Below are positions 27,601 through 35,527 of a stretch of DNA of 43,103 bases, in pieces (within the stretch, counting starts at the first letter, position 1; the number at the start of each line of letters is the position of its first letter). Both the position numbers and the translations under genes were made by a program. Location of the stretch: contig JAHDBJ010000040.1 in NCBI GenBank assembly GCA_020630435.1, forward strand, positions 1 through 43,103. Reading direction: 5' to 3'. Under the pieces are notes generated by a model. It saw only the letters and a program-made list of their open reading frames with translations, had not been told where the DNA came from and did no database searches. This stretch comes from Saprospiraceae bacterium (GTDB lineage: Bacteria; Bacteroidota; Bacteroidia; Chitinophagales; Saprospiraceae).

Positions 27601-29024
27601 TGAAAAATACTTCGACACCATCTGCTTCTGGAACGATTATTCCGTTTGAAACAGGGGTAACTACTGTTTATTCTTCTGATTTTTCTACAGCAGTAGGATG
27701 GAATACATTTAACCTTTCTACCCCTTTCCCTTGGGATGGGACAAGCAATCTGTTAGTAGAAATATGTTTTGATAATGGGACAGGAGAATGGACAAATAAT
27801 GATTTTGTTGAAACTACAGTAGCAAGTTATAGTACTATGCACTATAATAGATTAGATGGTGGAACAGGTTGTAGTATAGCTGATGTTGCTTATAATTCAA
27901 CGGAGTTACCTAGAGCTCGATTTACACAAGATTCTTCAACTGATGTTGAATCTATTGTTAATAAAACAAAGTCAGGCTATATCGGAGGGAATGAAACAGC
28001 AAACTTCTACGATGATAGAGGACAAGTATTGGCTACAATAAAAAATAATTTGGCTACTCCAATTGGTTGTGTTACGGTAACAGTTGACAGAGCTGCTGAT
28101 GTTGAAGACACATCAAGTACTCATACTACTCCGAGCTGGGCAGCAACCTATGATGTCTCACAAAAAACATTTTTAGTGACTGCTCCTGCTGGTACATATA
28201 ACTATGATATTACACTATATTATGATGTAGCAGAAATCGATGAAGATGCTGGCTTTGATCAATCAGCAGCAACACCAAGAAGAAATGGTTTGAATATTAT
28301 CAAATCTGATGTAGCTATTGCTACTACTACTGTAGCGACTAATCCTACGGTTCATAATGCTACAAGAAATGAATATAAAGTAGGGAGTAAAATAGCTTAT
28401 ACTGCTACAGGATTGACGACATTTTCTGGTTTTGCATTGGTCGATGCACCAGAAGGACTATTACCAGTCGAATTGCTTTCATTTACAGGTAGTTTACAAG
28501 ACAATCGTTATGTTCAGTTAGATTGGAGTACAGCTTCAGAATTGAATAATAAAGGTTTTGAGGTTGAACGTTCAATAGATGGAGAGACTTTCCGTCAGAT
28601 TGGATTCGTGAAAGGAACAGGTACGACGACTCAAGTACAAACCTACGACTTCCAAGATAATGACATTACATCTCGTGTGATATACTATCGTTTGAAACAA
28701 GTGGATTTTGATGAACAATTTAATTATTCTAACACGATAACAGTAGAAATTGATCGTCGTTCTAATAATTTTTTGACACTATTTCCTAACCCTGTACAGA
28801 ATGAGATTACCTTAAATTTTGTAGAAGAAGTGAATAGTAAAATGACTATTGAATTATTAGATATATCTGGTAGAATATTAAGTGTTTTATATCAAGGACG
28901 TCCTAATGGTAAAGCACTAGAATTTGATATTTCAAATATCAAATTAGCAAATGGCACGTACTATATTAAATCTACAATTCCAGATGAAAATAGACAACAA
29001 GTATTGAAGTTTACAAAACTTTGA
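24615..29024 (+). CDS. T9SS cargo: Asp-box beta-propeller with Calx-beta and type A sorting domain
   Basis: A 1469-residue secreted protein. Signal peptide about 1-24, a charged Lys/Glu-rich linker to ~95, then a sialidase/VPS10-like beta-propeller (about 100-790) marked by Asp-box-like motifs of the form S-T-N-G-G-x-x-W near residues 198, 253, 300, 348, 408, 545 and 698. A Calx-beta-like domain follows (about 800-910, DATQEGTETIILNIAV), a repeat-like beta domain (about 915-1070), an FN3-like domain of the kind preceding sorting signals (about 1280-1380, VELLSFTG to YYRLKQVDFD), and a C-terminal T9SS type A sorting domain (about 1385-1469, LFPNPVQNEITL, DISGRIL, GTYYIK). Thr and Asn content is very high. 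It is exported by PorV-dependent T9SS and likely surface-bound; no catalytic residues can be assigned. Confidence 0.92.
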   Translation: MKKNYLIFGLMLLVAFIAIYSINGTNSNEKITEKLKEDGPKFPLKKVEKLKKEERIDKAIEQEFNKTRDPRTGKVHSERLIEARKIRDRLLSKRAAIAGINWSERGPDNVGGRTRGLMYDPNDSANGYRKVWAGGVGGGLWYTNDITAGTTNWTQVDDFWDNIAISALAHDPSNTQIFYVGTGEGYFNADAIQGNGIWKTTNGGSTWTQLASIGESGVFDYVQDIVVTSSGTVLAAVREAGFGSTSTFSGGIYRSTNGGGTWTKITNTDMQTRGADLEIAANGDIYACMGIGGTVTGKIMKSTNDGVSWTNVTPTGSTTQRRIELATAPSNSQVLYAVAANGGTVAWFKKSTNGGTSWSDITIPPYLEQNCTNSGTNDFARGQAWYDLILTVNPSNENTVYVGGIDVSRSTNGGTSWSTISYWTGACRDYVHADQHGMMFKPGSSTEAILGNDGGVYRSANLTAGTPTFDFKSDNYNVTQFYACAMHPAAGQDYYLAGAQDNGSHQFNVGGMNSTTEVTGGDGAFCHIDQDNPNVQITSYVYNNYFVSTNGGSSFTSRSFNNDGGFINPTDYDNDANTLYGGDVANTYRRWVLGATGTGTSNTSVTIPGADGEVSAVTADPNTNNRVWFGIAQYWNGSAYTGTAQLMRVDNANGTPSATNLLPTGMPTSATISSIDVQDGDPDHLLVTVSNYGATSVYESNNGGSSWSAVEGNIPDMPVRWGIFAPEQPTKALVATELGVWTTDNLNGGSTVWGPSNSGLANVRVDMLQYRNSDNQVAAATHGRGLFTTNYFDVTSLAFGTSSSTSTEGYDVNGCSYRVINVPVSLNKALEIGQTATATITIDGATTATQTSGSILNDFDLNNTTINFTSASALTQNVEVRVYDDATQEGTETIILNIAVTGDALPSTTTQHILTLNDDDPDPTSGGLSTVTIGAGGSNFEFAPFRGNYEDSRTQIYYLASDLTAAGLVAGNINSIAFNITTKGSTIPYKGFTIKMKNTSTPSASGTIIPFETGVTTVYSSDFSTAVGWNTFNLSTPFPWDGTSNLLVEICFDNGTGEWTNNDFVETTVASYSTMHYNRLDGGTGCSIADVAYNSTELPRARFTQDSSTDVESIVNKTKSGYIGGNETANFYDDRGQVLATIKNNLATPIGCVTVTVDRAADVEDTSSTHTTPSWAATYDVSQKTFLVTAPAGTYNYDITLYYDVAEIDEDAGFDQSAATPRRNGLNIIKSDVAIATTTVATNPTVHNATRNEYKVGSKIAYTATGLTTFSGFALVDAPEGLLPVELLSFTGSLQDNRYVQLDWSTASELNNKGFEVERSIDGETFRQIGFVKGTGTTTQVQTYDFQDNDITSRVIYYRLKQVDFDEQFNYSNTITVEIDRRSNNFLTLFPNPVQNEITLNFVEEVNSKMTIELLDISGRILSVLYQGRPNGKALEFDISNIKLANGTYYIKSTIPDENRQQVLKFTKL

Positions 29025-29047
29025 TATTGATTAGTTGAAGATAGTAA

Positions 29048-29086
29048 CAGTCCACTTAGTTTAATTACTAGGTGGATTGTTTTTTT
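29048..29086 (+). terminator. intrinsic terminator of the T9SS cargo gene
   Basis: 13-bp stem CAGTCCACTTAGT / ACTAGGTGGATTG (two G-T pairs) with a 6-base loop, followed on the plus strand by seven T. The stop codon of the convergent rsmA lies inside this hairpin. Confidence 0.8.
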
Positions 29087-29852
29087 GATGCTGTTCTATT
29101 CTATTTGTTAAAATAACATAATCCTCTACGGATAAATTTTCTGGTCGTTGTTTGAAAAAGTCTTCGCTCAATATAGGATTGCCTTTGAGAAAACTTTTCA
29201 TAGTATTTCGTAACATTTTTCGACGTTGACTAAAAGCTATTTTGACAACTTGTTTGAATAATTTTGCATTACATCCTAATTCTAAATCTGCTTTTCTAGT
29301 GAGTCGAATTACAGCAGATTGTACTTTGGGGGGAGGAGCAAAACAATTTTTATCTACCTCAAATAGATATTCTCCTGTATAATAGGCTTGTACTAATACA
29401 CTAATAACACCATAGGCTTTTGTATTGGGAGCAGAAACAACACGCTGTGCCATTTCCTTTTGAAACATACCTACTAATTCAGGGATTTGTCCTTTGTAGT
29501 CTAGCATTTTAAAAAGGATCTGGGATGAGATGTTATATGGGAAGTTACCAATAATAGCAAAGGATTCGTTCTCAAAAAAATCTTCTAATTGTACTTTTAA
29601 AAAATCTGCTTCTATAATTTGACCTTTGAGCGTTTTATAGTGATGCCTTAGATAATTGACCATATCTCTATCAGCTTCTACGACAATTAATTCGTAATTC
29701 TTTTTCAAAAGATATTTTGTTAAAAAACCTCTACCTGGGCCAATTTCTAATACTTTTTGGTAAGAGTTACTTAATTGTAAACTATCTGCTATATTTGATG
29801 CAATATCTTCTCTTGTAAGAAAATGCTGTCCGTATGATTTTTTTGCTTTCAA
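29061..29852 (-). CDS. rsmA: 16S rRNA (adenine(1518)-N6/adenine(1519)-N6)-dimethyltransferase
   Basis: RsmA/KsgA methylates two adjacent adenosines near the 3' end of 16S rRNA during small-subunit maturation, using S-adenosylmethionine. Family motifs are clear: KAKKSYGQHFL at the N-terminus, SAM motif EIGPGRGFLTKYL, acidic motif VVEAD, and the catalytic NFPYNISSQ, a common NLPYN variant. Homology begins at KAKK. The open frame extends to a GTG at 29909, adding 19 unrelated residues; I prefer the TTG at 29852, preceded by AGGA, which gives 263 residues, close to the family norm. No in-frame ATG exists upstream of the conserved block. It is divergent from pdxA, a pairing seen in many bacteria. 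Confidence 0.93.
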   Translation of the reverse strand: MKAKKSYGQHFLTREDIASNIADSLQLSNSYQKVLEIGPGRGFLTKYLLKKNYELIVVEADRDMVNYLRHHYKTLKGQIIEADFLKVQLEDFFENESFAIIGNFPYNISSQILFKMLDYKGQIPELVGMFQKEMAQRVVSAPNTKAYGVISVLVQAYYTGEYLFEVDKNCFAPPPKVQSAVIRLTRKADLELGCNAKLFKQVVKIAFSQRRKMLRNTMKSFLKGNPILSEDFFKQRPENLSVEDYVILTNRIEQHQKNNPPSN

Positions 29853-29923
29853 ATTATTTTTTCCTAAAATGAAATTAAATTTATTTTTTGACGAATACCA
29901 AGAATACACAAATTCAAAAATGC

Positions 29924-29931
29924 TATCTTTG
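29924..29931 (+). promoter_or_regulatory. -7 box of pdxA
   Basis: TATCTTTG matches the Bacteroidota -7 consensus exactly, about 43 bases before the pdxA ATG. No TTG lies at the ideal -33 distance. Confidence 0.5.
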
Positions 29932-29973
29932 CAATCTTACAAATATAAATCAAGTAATGATTAAAATATAAGA

Positions 29974-31068
29974 ATGAGTAAAATTAAAATTGGGATCACT
30001 GTTGGAGATATAAACGGTATAGGGCTAGAGGTAATTTTGAAAACACTTTCAGATGAACGAATTTTGAACTATTGTGTACCCGTTATTTATGGTTCTTCAA
30101 AGGTTGTTTCTTATCATAAAAATATTATTGATGAACATAATAGTTTTCAATTTAATAATATCAAGTCAGCCAGTAAAATAAGAGAGCATAAAATCAATAT
30201 TATTAATTGTTGGGAAGATAACGTCAATATTTCATTAGGAACTTTAAATGAAGCAGGCGGCAAATATGCTTATATTGCATTAGAACAAAGCATGATAGAT
30301 TTGAACAATGGTTCTATTGATGCTATTGTGACGGCTCCTATCAATAAAAAAGCGATGCAATTAGCCAATTTTCCTTTCCCTGGTCATACTGAGTACCTAA
30401 CAGATAGATTAGAAGGGAAAGAAAGCCTTATGCTTATGGTAAATGATACTTTGAGGGTTGGTTTGGTTTGTAATCATGTTGCTTTAAAGGATATTCCTAA
30501 AGAAATTACAAAAAATAGAATCATTACTAAATTAAAGATTTTTGAGGAGGCTTTAAAAATGGATTTTAATGTTGCTAAACCGAAAATCGCAGTATTGGCA
30601 CTTAATCCCCATGCAGGAGATGAGGGTGTTATTGGTAGTGAAGAAGAGGATATAATAAAACCAGCTATTTTAGAAATGAAGAAAAAAGGTATGTTGGTAT
30701 TGGGCCCTTATGCTGCGGATGGTTTTTTTGGTTCTAGTCAGTATAGAGCTTTTGATGGTATTCTAGCAATGTATCATGATCAAGGGTTGATTCCTTTTAA
30801 AGCATTGTCCTTTGGTTCAGGGGTTAATTTTACAGCAGGTTTAAAAGGGATTAGAACATCTCCTGATCATGGTACTGCTTATGATATTGCAGGTAAAGGA
30901 GTTGCAGATCCTTCTTCATTTAGACAAGCACTATTTTTAGCGAAAGATATTGCTCAAAATAGAAATAGTTTTCTAGAGATTAAGAAAAATGCAATGACTA
31001 GGAAAGAAAGACCAAGTGAAGATGTGCTAGCCACAGAAAATGAACTAGATAATATCGCTGAGGAATAA
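29974..31068 (+). CDS. pdxA: 4-hydroxythreonine-4-phosphate dehydrogenase
   Basis: PdxA oxidises 4-phosphohydroxy-L-threonine in the DXP-dependent pyridoxal phosphate pathway, a cytoplasmic metal- and NAD-dependent dimer. Family motifs in order: GITVGDINGIGLEV (7-20), TAPINKKAM, FPGHTEYL, LALNPHAGDEG, GPYAADGFF and YHDQGLIPFK, the last with the conserved metal-ligand His; then TSPDHGTAYDIAG. At 364 residues it is slightly longer than the E. coli enzyme, with the extra length in the loop after the first helix and at the C-terminus. It is divergent from rsmA, with an exact -7 box upstream. No other PLP-synthesis gene is visible. Confidence 0.96.
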   Translation: MSKIKIGITVGDINGIGLEVILKTLSDERILNYCVPVIYGSSKVVSYHKNIIDEHNSFQFNNIKSASKIREHKINIINCWEDNVNISLGTLNEAGGKYAYIALEQSMIDLNNGSIDAIVTAPINKKAMQLANFPFPGHTEYLTDRLEGKESLMLMVNDTLRVGLVCNHVALKDIPKEITKNRIITKLKIFEEALKMDFNVAKPKIAVLALNPHAGDEGVIGSEEEDIIKPAILEMKKKGMLVLGPYAADGFFGSSQYRAFDGILAMYHDQGLIPFKALSFGSGVNFTAGLKGIRTSPDHGTAYDIAGKGVADPSSFRQALFLAKDIAQNRNSFLEIKKNAMTRKERPSEDVLATENELDNIAEE

Positions 31069-31183
31069 GTGTTTTAACAATTTATTAGGAAATAATAAGT
31101 TTTGTTTAAAAGTATATCCTATTTAAAATACTTAAATTGCGTATGAAAACTACTTTTACAATTATACTTTTTAAAAAATAAAA

Positions 31184-31642
31184 ATGAAGCATACGTTCTT
31201 AATACTTACGGTAATATTTGGATGCCTATTGAGTAGTGTTGTAGTTTCAGCACAAAGTAAAGAAGGGCAGAGCATTTGGAAGACTTTAGCTAAAGTAACA
31301 TTCAGAAAAGAGTATGATGAACTCATGGGGTTTAAGGTTGATTATCCAGTATTTGCACCAGATGTTAAAAAATTAGAAGGCAAAGAAATAGAAATCAAAG
31401 GATATATTATCCCTGTAGAGGGCTACAAAAGCCATACAGAATTCATTTTTTCTGCTTTCCCTTATAATATGTGTTTTTTCTGTGGTGGAGCTGGTCCAGA
31501 AACAGTAATGGAAGTAATTGCTAAAGAACCTATCAAGTATTCTGCAGAATCGGTTACGATTAAAGGGAAACTATATCTAAACGATAATGATATTAATCGT
31601 TTAATGTACGAATTGCGAGACGTTGTTTTAGTTAAAGGATAA
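31184..31642 (+). CDS. Exported small protein with conserved CFFCGGAGPE motif
   Basis: 152 residues with a signal peptide (about 1-23) and one compact domain. The middle reads LEGKEIEIKGYIIPVEG, then a hydrophobic strand and CFFCGGAGPETVMEV, then two more strands. The arrangement resembles an OB-fold-like DUF3299 domain, where a strand and Pro-rich loop occupy the place of the CxxC motif here. The two Cys could bind metal or form a redox disulfide in the periplasm; neither is shown. It follows pdxA on the same strand after 115 bases and precedes an Imm1-like gene after 30 bases. Function unknown. Confidence 0.72.
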   Translation: MKHTFLILTVIFGCLLSSVVVSAQSKEGQSIWKTLAKVTFRKEYDELMGFKVDYPVFAPDVKKLEGKEIEIKGYIIPVEGYKSHTEFIFSAFPYNMCFFCGGAGPETVMEVIAKEPIKYSAESVTIKGKLYLNDNDINRLMYELRDVVLVKG

Positions 31643-31672
31643 TAACTTCCTGTATCAATATAATGGGCATTT

Positions 31673-32479
31673 ATGTTACAGTTGTACAAAACGTATTCAA
31701 AAAATGAAGCTGTACAATTATTCAACTCTAGGATTTGTAAGGAGTTGTCGTTCGGAGATTTTATCGCTCTAGATAACGAAATCTTATGTTTTTCTGAGTT
31801 AGATACTAGGAATATATTTGATACCCCATCTGACTTTTTATATATTCCTAATAAATTATTAAAAAATCTTGAAGGTAAATATGCTTGGTTACCTACCGAA
31901 GTACGAGAAGCAAGAAATTATAAGAAAAAATTATATCTATTTGTAAAAAAAATAGCACAAGAAAGCTACGTATATATAGGAGAGGTATTCTTAACATCCT
32001 ATCGTCATAGTAATAATTTTGAAGAATGTAATGCTCATTTTTCGCTTTCTACCAAATTACGTCAAGCGATTTGGCTTACCTTAGGACGATATAAAAATTG
32101 GTGTATAACCTTCAATCATAAAGAGTATTTTCTGGAGTTTGATGATATTCATAGTTTAGAAAAATTATACAAAGATTTCGCTTTATCAGAATCGCTTCAT
32201 ATTGAATTGACAAGATATGAAGAAGATGTATTGAGCCTAAACCTCAATAGCAAGAATGCTTGGTTAATGTATCTTAGAGAACCAGGTGATTCAGGACTAT
32301 ATTTAAAAAGGGGCGATGAAGAAGATTATACTATTGAGGAATTTTCTTGTAGTTGTGGTATTACATTAGGTGTTCCTACATATCAAATAGTCTCTAGAAA
32401 TGAAGGTTTATCTATTTTGAAAGATTTTTTTAAAACAGGAAACCTACCTACACAATACAATTGGTCTGAAGAATACTGA
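31673..32479 (+). CDS. Imm1-like domain protein, cytoplasmic
   Basis: A 268-residue soluble protein without signal peptide. Residues about 190-266 resemble Imm1-type immunity domains: AWLMYLREPGDSGLYL near 195-210, then a strand pair and a final helix and tail with LSILKDFFKTGNLPTQYNW, matching the family ending in which a helix is followed by F-x-x-TG-x-x-P-x-x-x-x-W. The N-terminal part (about 1-180) is beta-rich with repeated aromatic residues and is unrecognised. Immunity proteins usually accompany a toxin; none is beside it, its neighbours being an exported CxxC protein and a convergent TraB-like gene. The assignment is by motif recall and moderate. Confidence 0.55.
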   Translation: MLQLYKTYSKNEAVQLFNSRICKELSFGDFIALDNEILCFSELDTRNIFDTPSDFLYIPNKLLKNLEGKYAWLPTEVREARNYKKKLYLFVKKIAQESYVYIGEVFLTSYRHSNNFEECNAHFSLSTKLRQAIWLTLGRYKNWCITFNHKEYFLEFDDIHSLEKLYKDFALSESLHIELTRYEEDVLSLNLNSKNAWLMYLREPGDSGLYLKRGDEEDYTIEEFSCSCGITLGVPTYQIVSRNEGLSILKDFFKTGNLPTQYNWSEEY

Positions 32480-32486
32480 AGGCTAC

Positions 32487-33185
32487 TCATACATCAAAAA
32501 CCTTCAAATATTTGCCGTTCATTGGTGTATAGTTGAATCTATCAATTAAGAAGCGAGCGATACGTTTCATATGACCAGCACCATACATTATCCCTATGAG
32601 CTGATCTTCTGCTGAAGATTCTCCAATTTTTTTAATAATATGTTGAAAAATGATTTGCTCTCGTTCATTCATTATCAAATTTTCCATAGTACCTTCTTCG
32701 TCATGGGCTGTTCCATATGCTAATTGATATTCTTGACTTGAGGTCATAAAGGCTTTGGCAAGTACAGTTCTACTAATAAATAGCGAAGCAAAAAATAATG
32801 TAAGCGGCGTAGAAATATTAAACTTGATTTTTTCCATAAATGTTAAGGCCTCCAGTTTGTCTTTAGAATTGGATTGATTCAAGTCAGTATGGATCAGTTT
32901 TTCTTTTAAAGAACGATAATCAAAGACATCCTGAGTGACTAGCCCCAGTTTATCGGCTAGCCGATCATAATTATCTGTAATTTTTGATATACCTTGAATA
33001 TCTGCGCCTTCAAAAAATATTTTATCGCATTCATTCAAATGCTCAAAAGCATCTTTATAATATTCCTCACTTCCAATGTGTACCATTGGAACAAGCCTAA
33101 ACTTTAATCTTATCTCCTTATTTGGATTGACAAAATCAAATGCAATCGTGCGTAAAAAGAAATTGGTAGATTCAATAAAATTCAT
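32487..33185 (-). CDS. TraB/Tiki-like (GumN/EreA-fold) hydrolase-like protein
   Basis: Cytoplasmic or membrane-associated protein (232 residues). Three elements of the TraB/PrgY/Tiki superfamily are visible: an N-terminal VPMVHIGSEEYY segment with His36, an IFFEGADIQG segment with the conserved Glu, and a C-terminal GIMYGAGHM with His, the proposed metal ligands of Tiki-type proteases. A hydrophobic stretch in the middle (about 128-148) may be a membrane helix. The frame extends to a TTG at 33203, but the ATG at 33185 is a normal start and is preferred. It ends 7 bases from the convergent Imm1-like gene. Substrate unknown. Confidence 0.7.
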   Translation of the reverse strand: MNFIESTNFFLRTIAFDFVNPNKEIRLKFRLVPMVHIGSEEYYKDAFEHLNECDKIFFEGADIQGISKITDNYDRLADKLGLVTQDVFDYRSLKEKLIHTDLNQSNSKDKLEALTFMEKIKFNISTPLTLFFASLFISRTVLAKAFMTSSQEYQLAYGTAHDEEGTMENLIMNEREQIIFQHIIKKIGESSAEDQLIGIMYGAGHMKRIARFLIDRFNYTPMNGKYLKVFDV

Positions 33186-33270
33186 GTTTGGGTTTTTATT
33201 CAAGATGCTTTTTTTTGCCTAAAATTTGAAAAAAAATCGATTGGTACTAGGAATTTTTTGACAAAAAAAT

Positions 33271-33307
33271 AGAAATAAAAAAGCCTATAAGCAATGCTCA
33301 TAGGCTT
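33271..33307 (-). terminator. intrinsic terminator of the M43 gene
   Basis: Stem AAGCCTAT / ATAGGCTT, extended inward by AGC/GCT across one mismatch, followed on the minus strand by TTTTATTTC. It starts 23 bases after the stop codon at 33330. Confidence 0.72.
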
Positions 33308-33329
33308 CAGAATCAGCGTCGAAAATTAT

Positions 33330-35276
33330 TTATTTTTTAGAGGGTAAATCACTTCTTTTTTCATCTTTTGTAATTAACACATCTTGGCTAAGTCTTTGAT
33401 TTGAACCCGTACAGAATGTCGCTTCCGAAAAATAGCCATAATCGCCACTGCCAGCAACAATGATTTGGTTTTGTGTATTTTTTACTCTATACCATCCTGT
33501 TCCATATTCACAACAAATACCATCACCATAACTATCATAGATGACAAAAGTATAACATCCAGGTTTTAAGAATACAGCTTTAGTCTTTACTTTAGTGTCA
33601 CCATCAGCATAAGAACCACCCGTAGCAACTATATTATCCTTGTCATCATATAATTCCCAGTTTATTTCTGAACCATACTGATCGGGTTTCACTTGCACTA
33701 GATATTTTACTGGGGTGTTATCTCCATCTCCTGTTCCTCCACCATTATCGTTATTAGAATCAATAGTGAATGTACCCGTTTTCTTGTCATTTCCAATTAC
33801 AGTATCGTCTAATCCGTTAGGTTTTTTACAATGAACAATGATAGTATGATTACCATTAGAGAATGTACGATTGGGTAAGTTTACATCTGTTGTTGCTCCA
33901 GGTGTTAATGTTCCATTCCAAGTAAAACTTTTGATAGCTTCACTATTATATCTATATCGTATTTTGGCAGTCGTAACAGTAACATTACCATAGTTCTTAA
34001 GGCGCACTTTCCCTTGAACAGTTGTTTGATTGATTGTGCCTACAGGAGCGATTATACTACTGATTCCAAGATCCAATACATCATTAGTTGGACAAGGAGA
34101 ACAGTTACCTCCACAGTCTACACCCGTTTCAGTTCCATTTTGTATGCCATCGTTACAAGTGGGTGTTGTAGGACAAGCAGGGCAACTACCACCACAATCT
34201 ACACCTGTTTCGTCTCCATTTTTAATACCATCATTACAAGTTGGAGTAGAACCACCTCCACCACTATTACCATCTAAAACATTGCTAGCATTGTTAACGA
34301 TGTTTGATAAACTATTATTCAAGTAATTTTCCATTCGTGTAACTTGACCAGCCGAAAACATATACATACAAGCATCATTCACATAGTCCATATAGTTCAT
34401 AAACATATCGTTACTATTACAAGAAGACACACCTAGATTAGGACAACCATAGTATTCTTGCTGTGAGTTAGGCGTATCAGATACACCATCATCTTGGCTA
34501 CATCCATTTCCCCAAATATGATCTAGCAATAAGTAGTGTCCTAGTTCATGTGTAAGCGTTCTTCCCAAATTGTAGGGTGCATTTGGACTAATACTACCGC
34601 AACCACTGCCTTTACCAAAGGCATTTGCATCTACGACTACACCATCGCCGTTGCCAGAACCACCTAGTGGGGAATATCCTAAAACACCTGTATTAGGTTT
34701 AACGAAAATATTAAGGTAGCCCGCCCATTTATTGTCGGAATCTCCCGTTGTTTTATTAATCGTTACAGCTTTATTTCCATTGCTTAAGCCGTATCCACTA
34801 GGATGGTTTTTGGTAGCTAGTATAAATTCAATACAAGATGCACCATTGCTAATTCCTGGAAACTGTGCTGCTGCAGTATTGGTCCAGCTCCCTATATCGC
34901 TATTCGTAGCTTGATAGTCTTGATTCAATACGTCAATCTGTGATTGAGCCAATTGTACTAAACAATTGGCATCTGGATTGCTTACTCCTTGGTAGTGAAC
35001 AGCAACAGGAACACGGATAGGAGTATTACAAGTAGCTCTTTGTACAATACTGTTCCACGCTAAGGCTTTTTGTAACCTTGCTTCGTGCGTTTTTCTATAG
35101 GCTTGATTTTGAAACAATTCAGCCATGTGTTCTTTCATGCCACAACTTCTATGAGAGGCATTAGGTGTTGTTGTTTGAGCTTGTTCTATTGTTATCATCT
35201 CTTTATCTTCTTCACAACTTGTGAAGACAAAGAATAAAAGTGTAATTAGACCTAAAAATTTACCGACATTTTTCAT
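33330..35276 (-). CDS. M43-family (pappalysin/ulilysin-like) metalloprotease lipoprotein
   Basis: Exported metzincin of 648 residues. A lipobox VFTSC places the lipidated Cys at about residue 21. The catalytic domain (about 60-330) has HELGHYLLLDH near 243-253, where the usual Gly after the zinc site is Leu, then HIWGNGCSQDDGVSDTP, and a Met-turn near MFMNYMDYVNDACMYMFS. Two tandem cysteine-rich repeats follow (CNDGIKNGDETGVDCGG and CNDGIQNGTETGVDCGG), then a CARDB-like beta domain, a Gly-rich linker and a C-terminal beta domain with DSYGDGICCEYGTGWY. It lacks a T9SS sorting domain, so it is probably held by its lipid. Calcium or zinc dependence is inferred from family. Confidence 0.85.
   Translation of the reverse strand: MKNVGKFLGLITLLFFVFTSCEEDKEMITIEQAQTTTPNASHRSCGMKEHMAELFQNQAYRKTHEARLQKALAWNSIVQRATCNTPIRVPVAVHYQGVSNPDANCLVQLAQSQIDVLNQDYQATNSDIGSWTNTAAAQFPGISNGASCIEFILATKNHPSGYGLSNGNKAVTINKTTGDSDNKWAGYLNIFVKPNTGVLGYSPLGGSGNGDGVVVDANAFGKGSGCGSISPNAPYNLGRTLTHELGHYLLLDHIWGNGCSQDDGVSDTPNSQQEYYGCPNLGVSSCNSNDMFMNYMDYVNDACMYMFSAGQVTRMENYLNNSLSNIVNNASNVLDGNSGGGGSTPTCNDGIKNGDETGVDCGGSCPACPTTPTCNDGIQNGTETGVDCGGNCSPCPTNDVLDLGISSIIAPVGTINQTTVQGKVRLKNYGNVTVTTAKIRYRYNSEAIKSFTWNGTLTPGATTDVNLPNRTFSNGNHTIIVHCKKPNGLDDTVIGNDKKTGTFTIDSNNDNGGGTGDGDNTPVKYLVQVKPDQYGSEINWELYDDKDNIVATGGSYADGDTKVKTKAVFLKPGCYTFVIYDSYGDGICCEYGTGWYRVKNTQNQIIVAGSGDYGYFSEATFCTGSNQRLSQDVLITKDEKRSDLPSKK
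34090..34255 (-). repeat. tandem repeat inside the M43 gene
   Basis: Two imperfect direct repeats of about 72 bases encoding the cysteine-rich CNDG...GVDCGG modules, each with six to seven conserved residues around two Cys. The DNA copies differ at several third positions, so the duplication is not recent. Confidence 0.6.
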
Positions 35277-35445
35277 AGTGAAATAATTTTAATTTGTGTG
35301 ATAAATAAATTTTTTAATGATCAAAATCTTACGATTAGTAGTTAATTTTTGACCAGAATTAATGGTGTAAATTTTTGTTCATTGGAATATGTTATCTTCG
35401 TTAGAATAATTATCCGGATTTCGTGGTAAAGACAGCTGAAACCTG

Positions 35446-35475
35446 AAGATTCCCCCACCACGATTAGGGGATCTT
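35446..35475. promoter_or_regulatory. GC-rich hairpin between divergent genes
   Basis: AAGAT(T)CCCC / GGGGATCTT forms a 9-bp stem with one bulged T and an 11-base loop in an otherwise AT-rich divergent intergenic region. It has no T-run close after it on either strand. Confidence 0.35.
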
Positions 35476-35493
35476 ATAGTTTTGTAGTCTTTT

Positions 35494-35526
35494 ATTATAC
35501 TTTTGTATGTTTTTGTTATACTTCTG
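35494..35526 (+). promoter_or_regulatory. pair of 12-bp direct repeats upstream of lytS-like gene
   Basis: ATTATACTTTTG (35494-35505) and GTTATACTTCTG (35515-35526) differ at two positions and start 21 bp apart, two helical turns. They end just before the -33 element. LytTR regulators bind paired direct repeats, so this is a candidate operator for the downstream pair. Confidence 0.4.
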
Positions 35527-35527
35527 A

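Noticed and set aside
34014-34326. Plus-strand frames rich in Thr, Ser and Pro opposite the M43 gene
   Set aside because: They are mirror images of the Cys- and Gly-rich repeats on the coding strand, not genes.
34531-34560. Leu in place of Gly after the HELGH zinc site as a sign of inactivity
   Set aside because: I recall similar HELGHYLLL variants in Bacteroidota M43 proteins, so it is probably a family variant.
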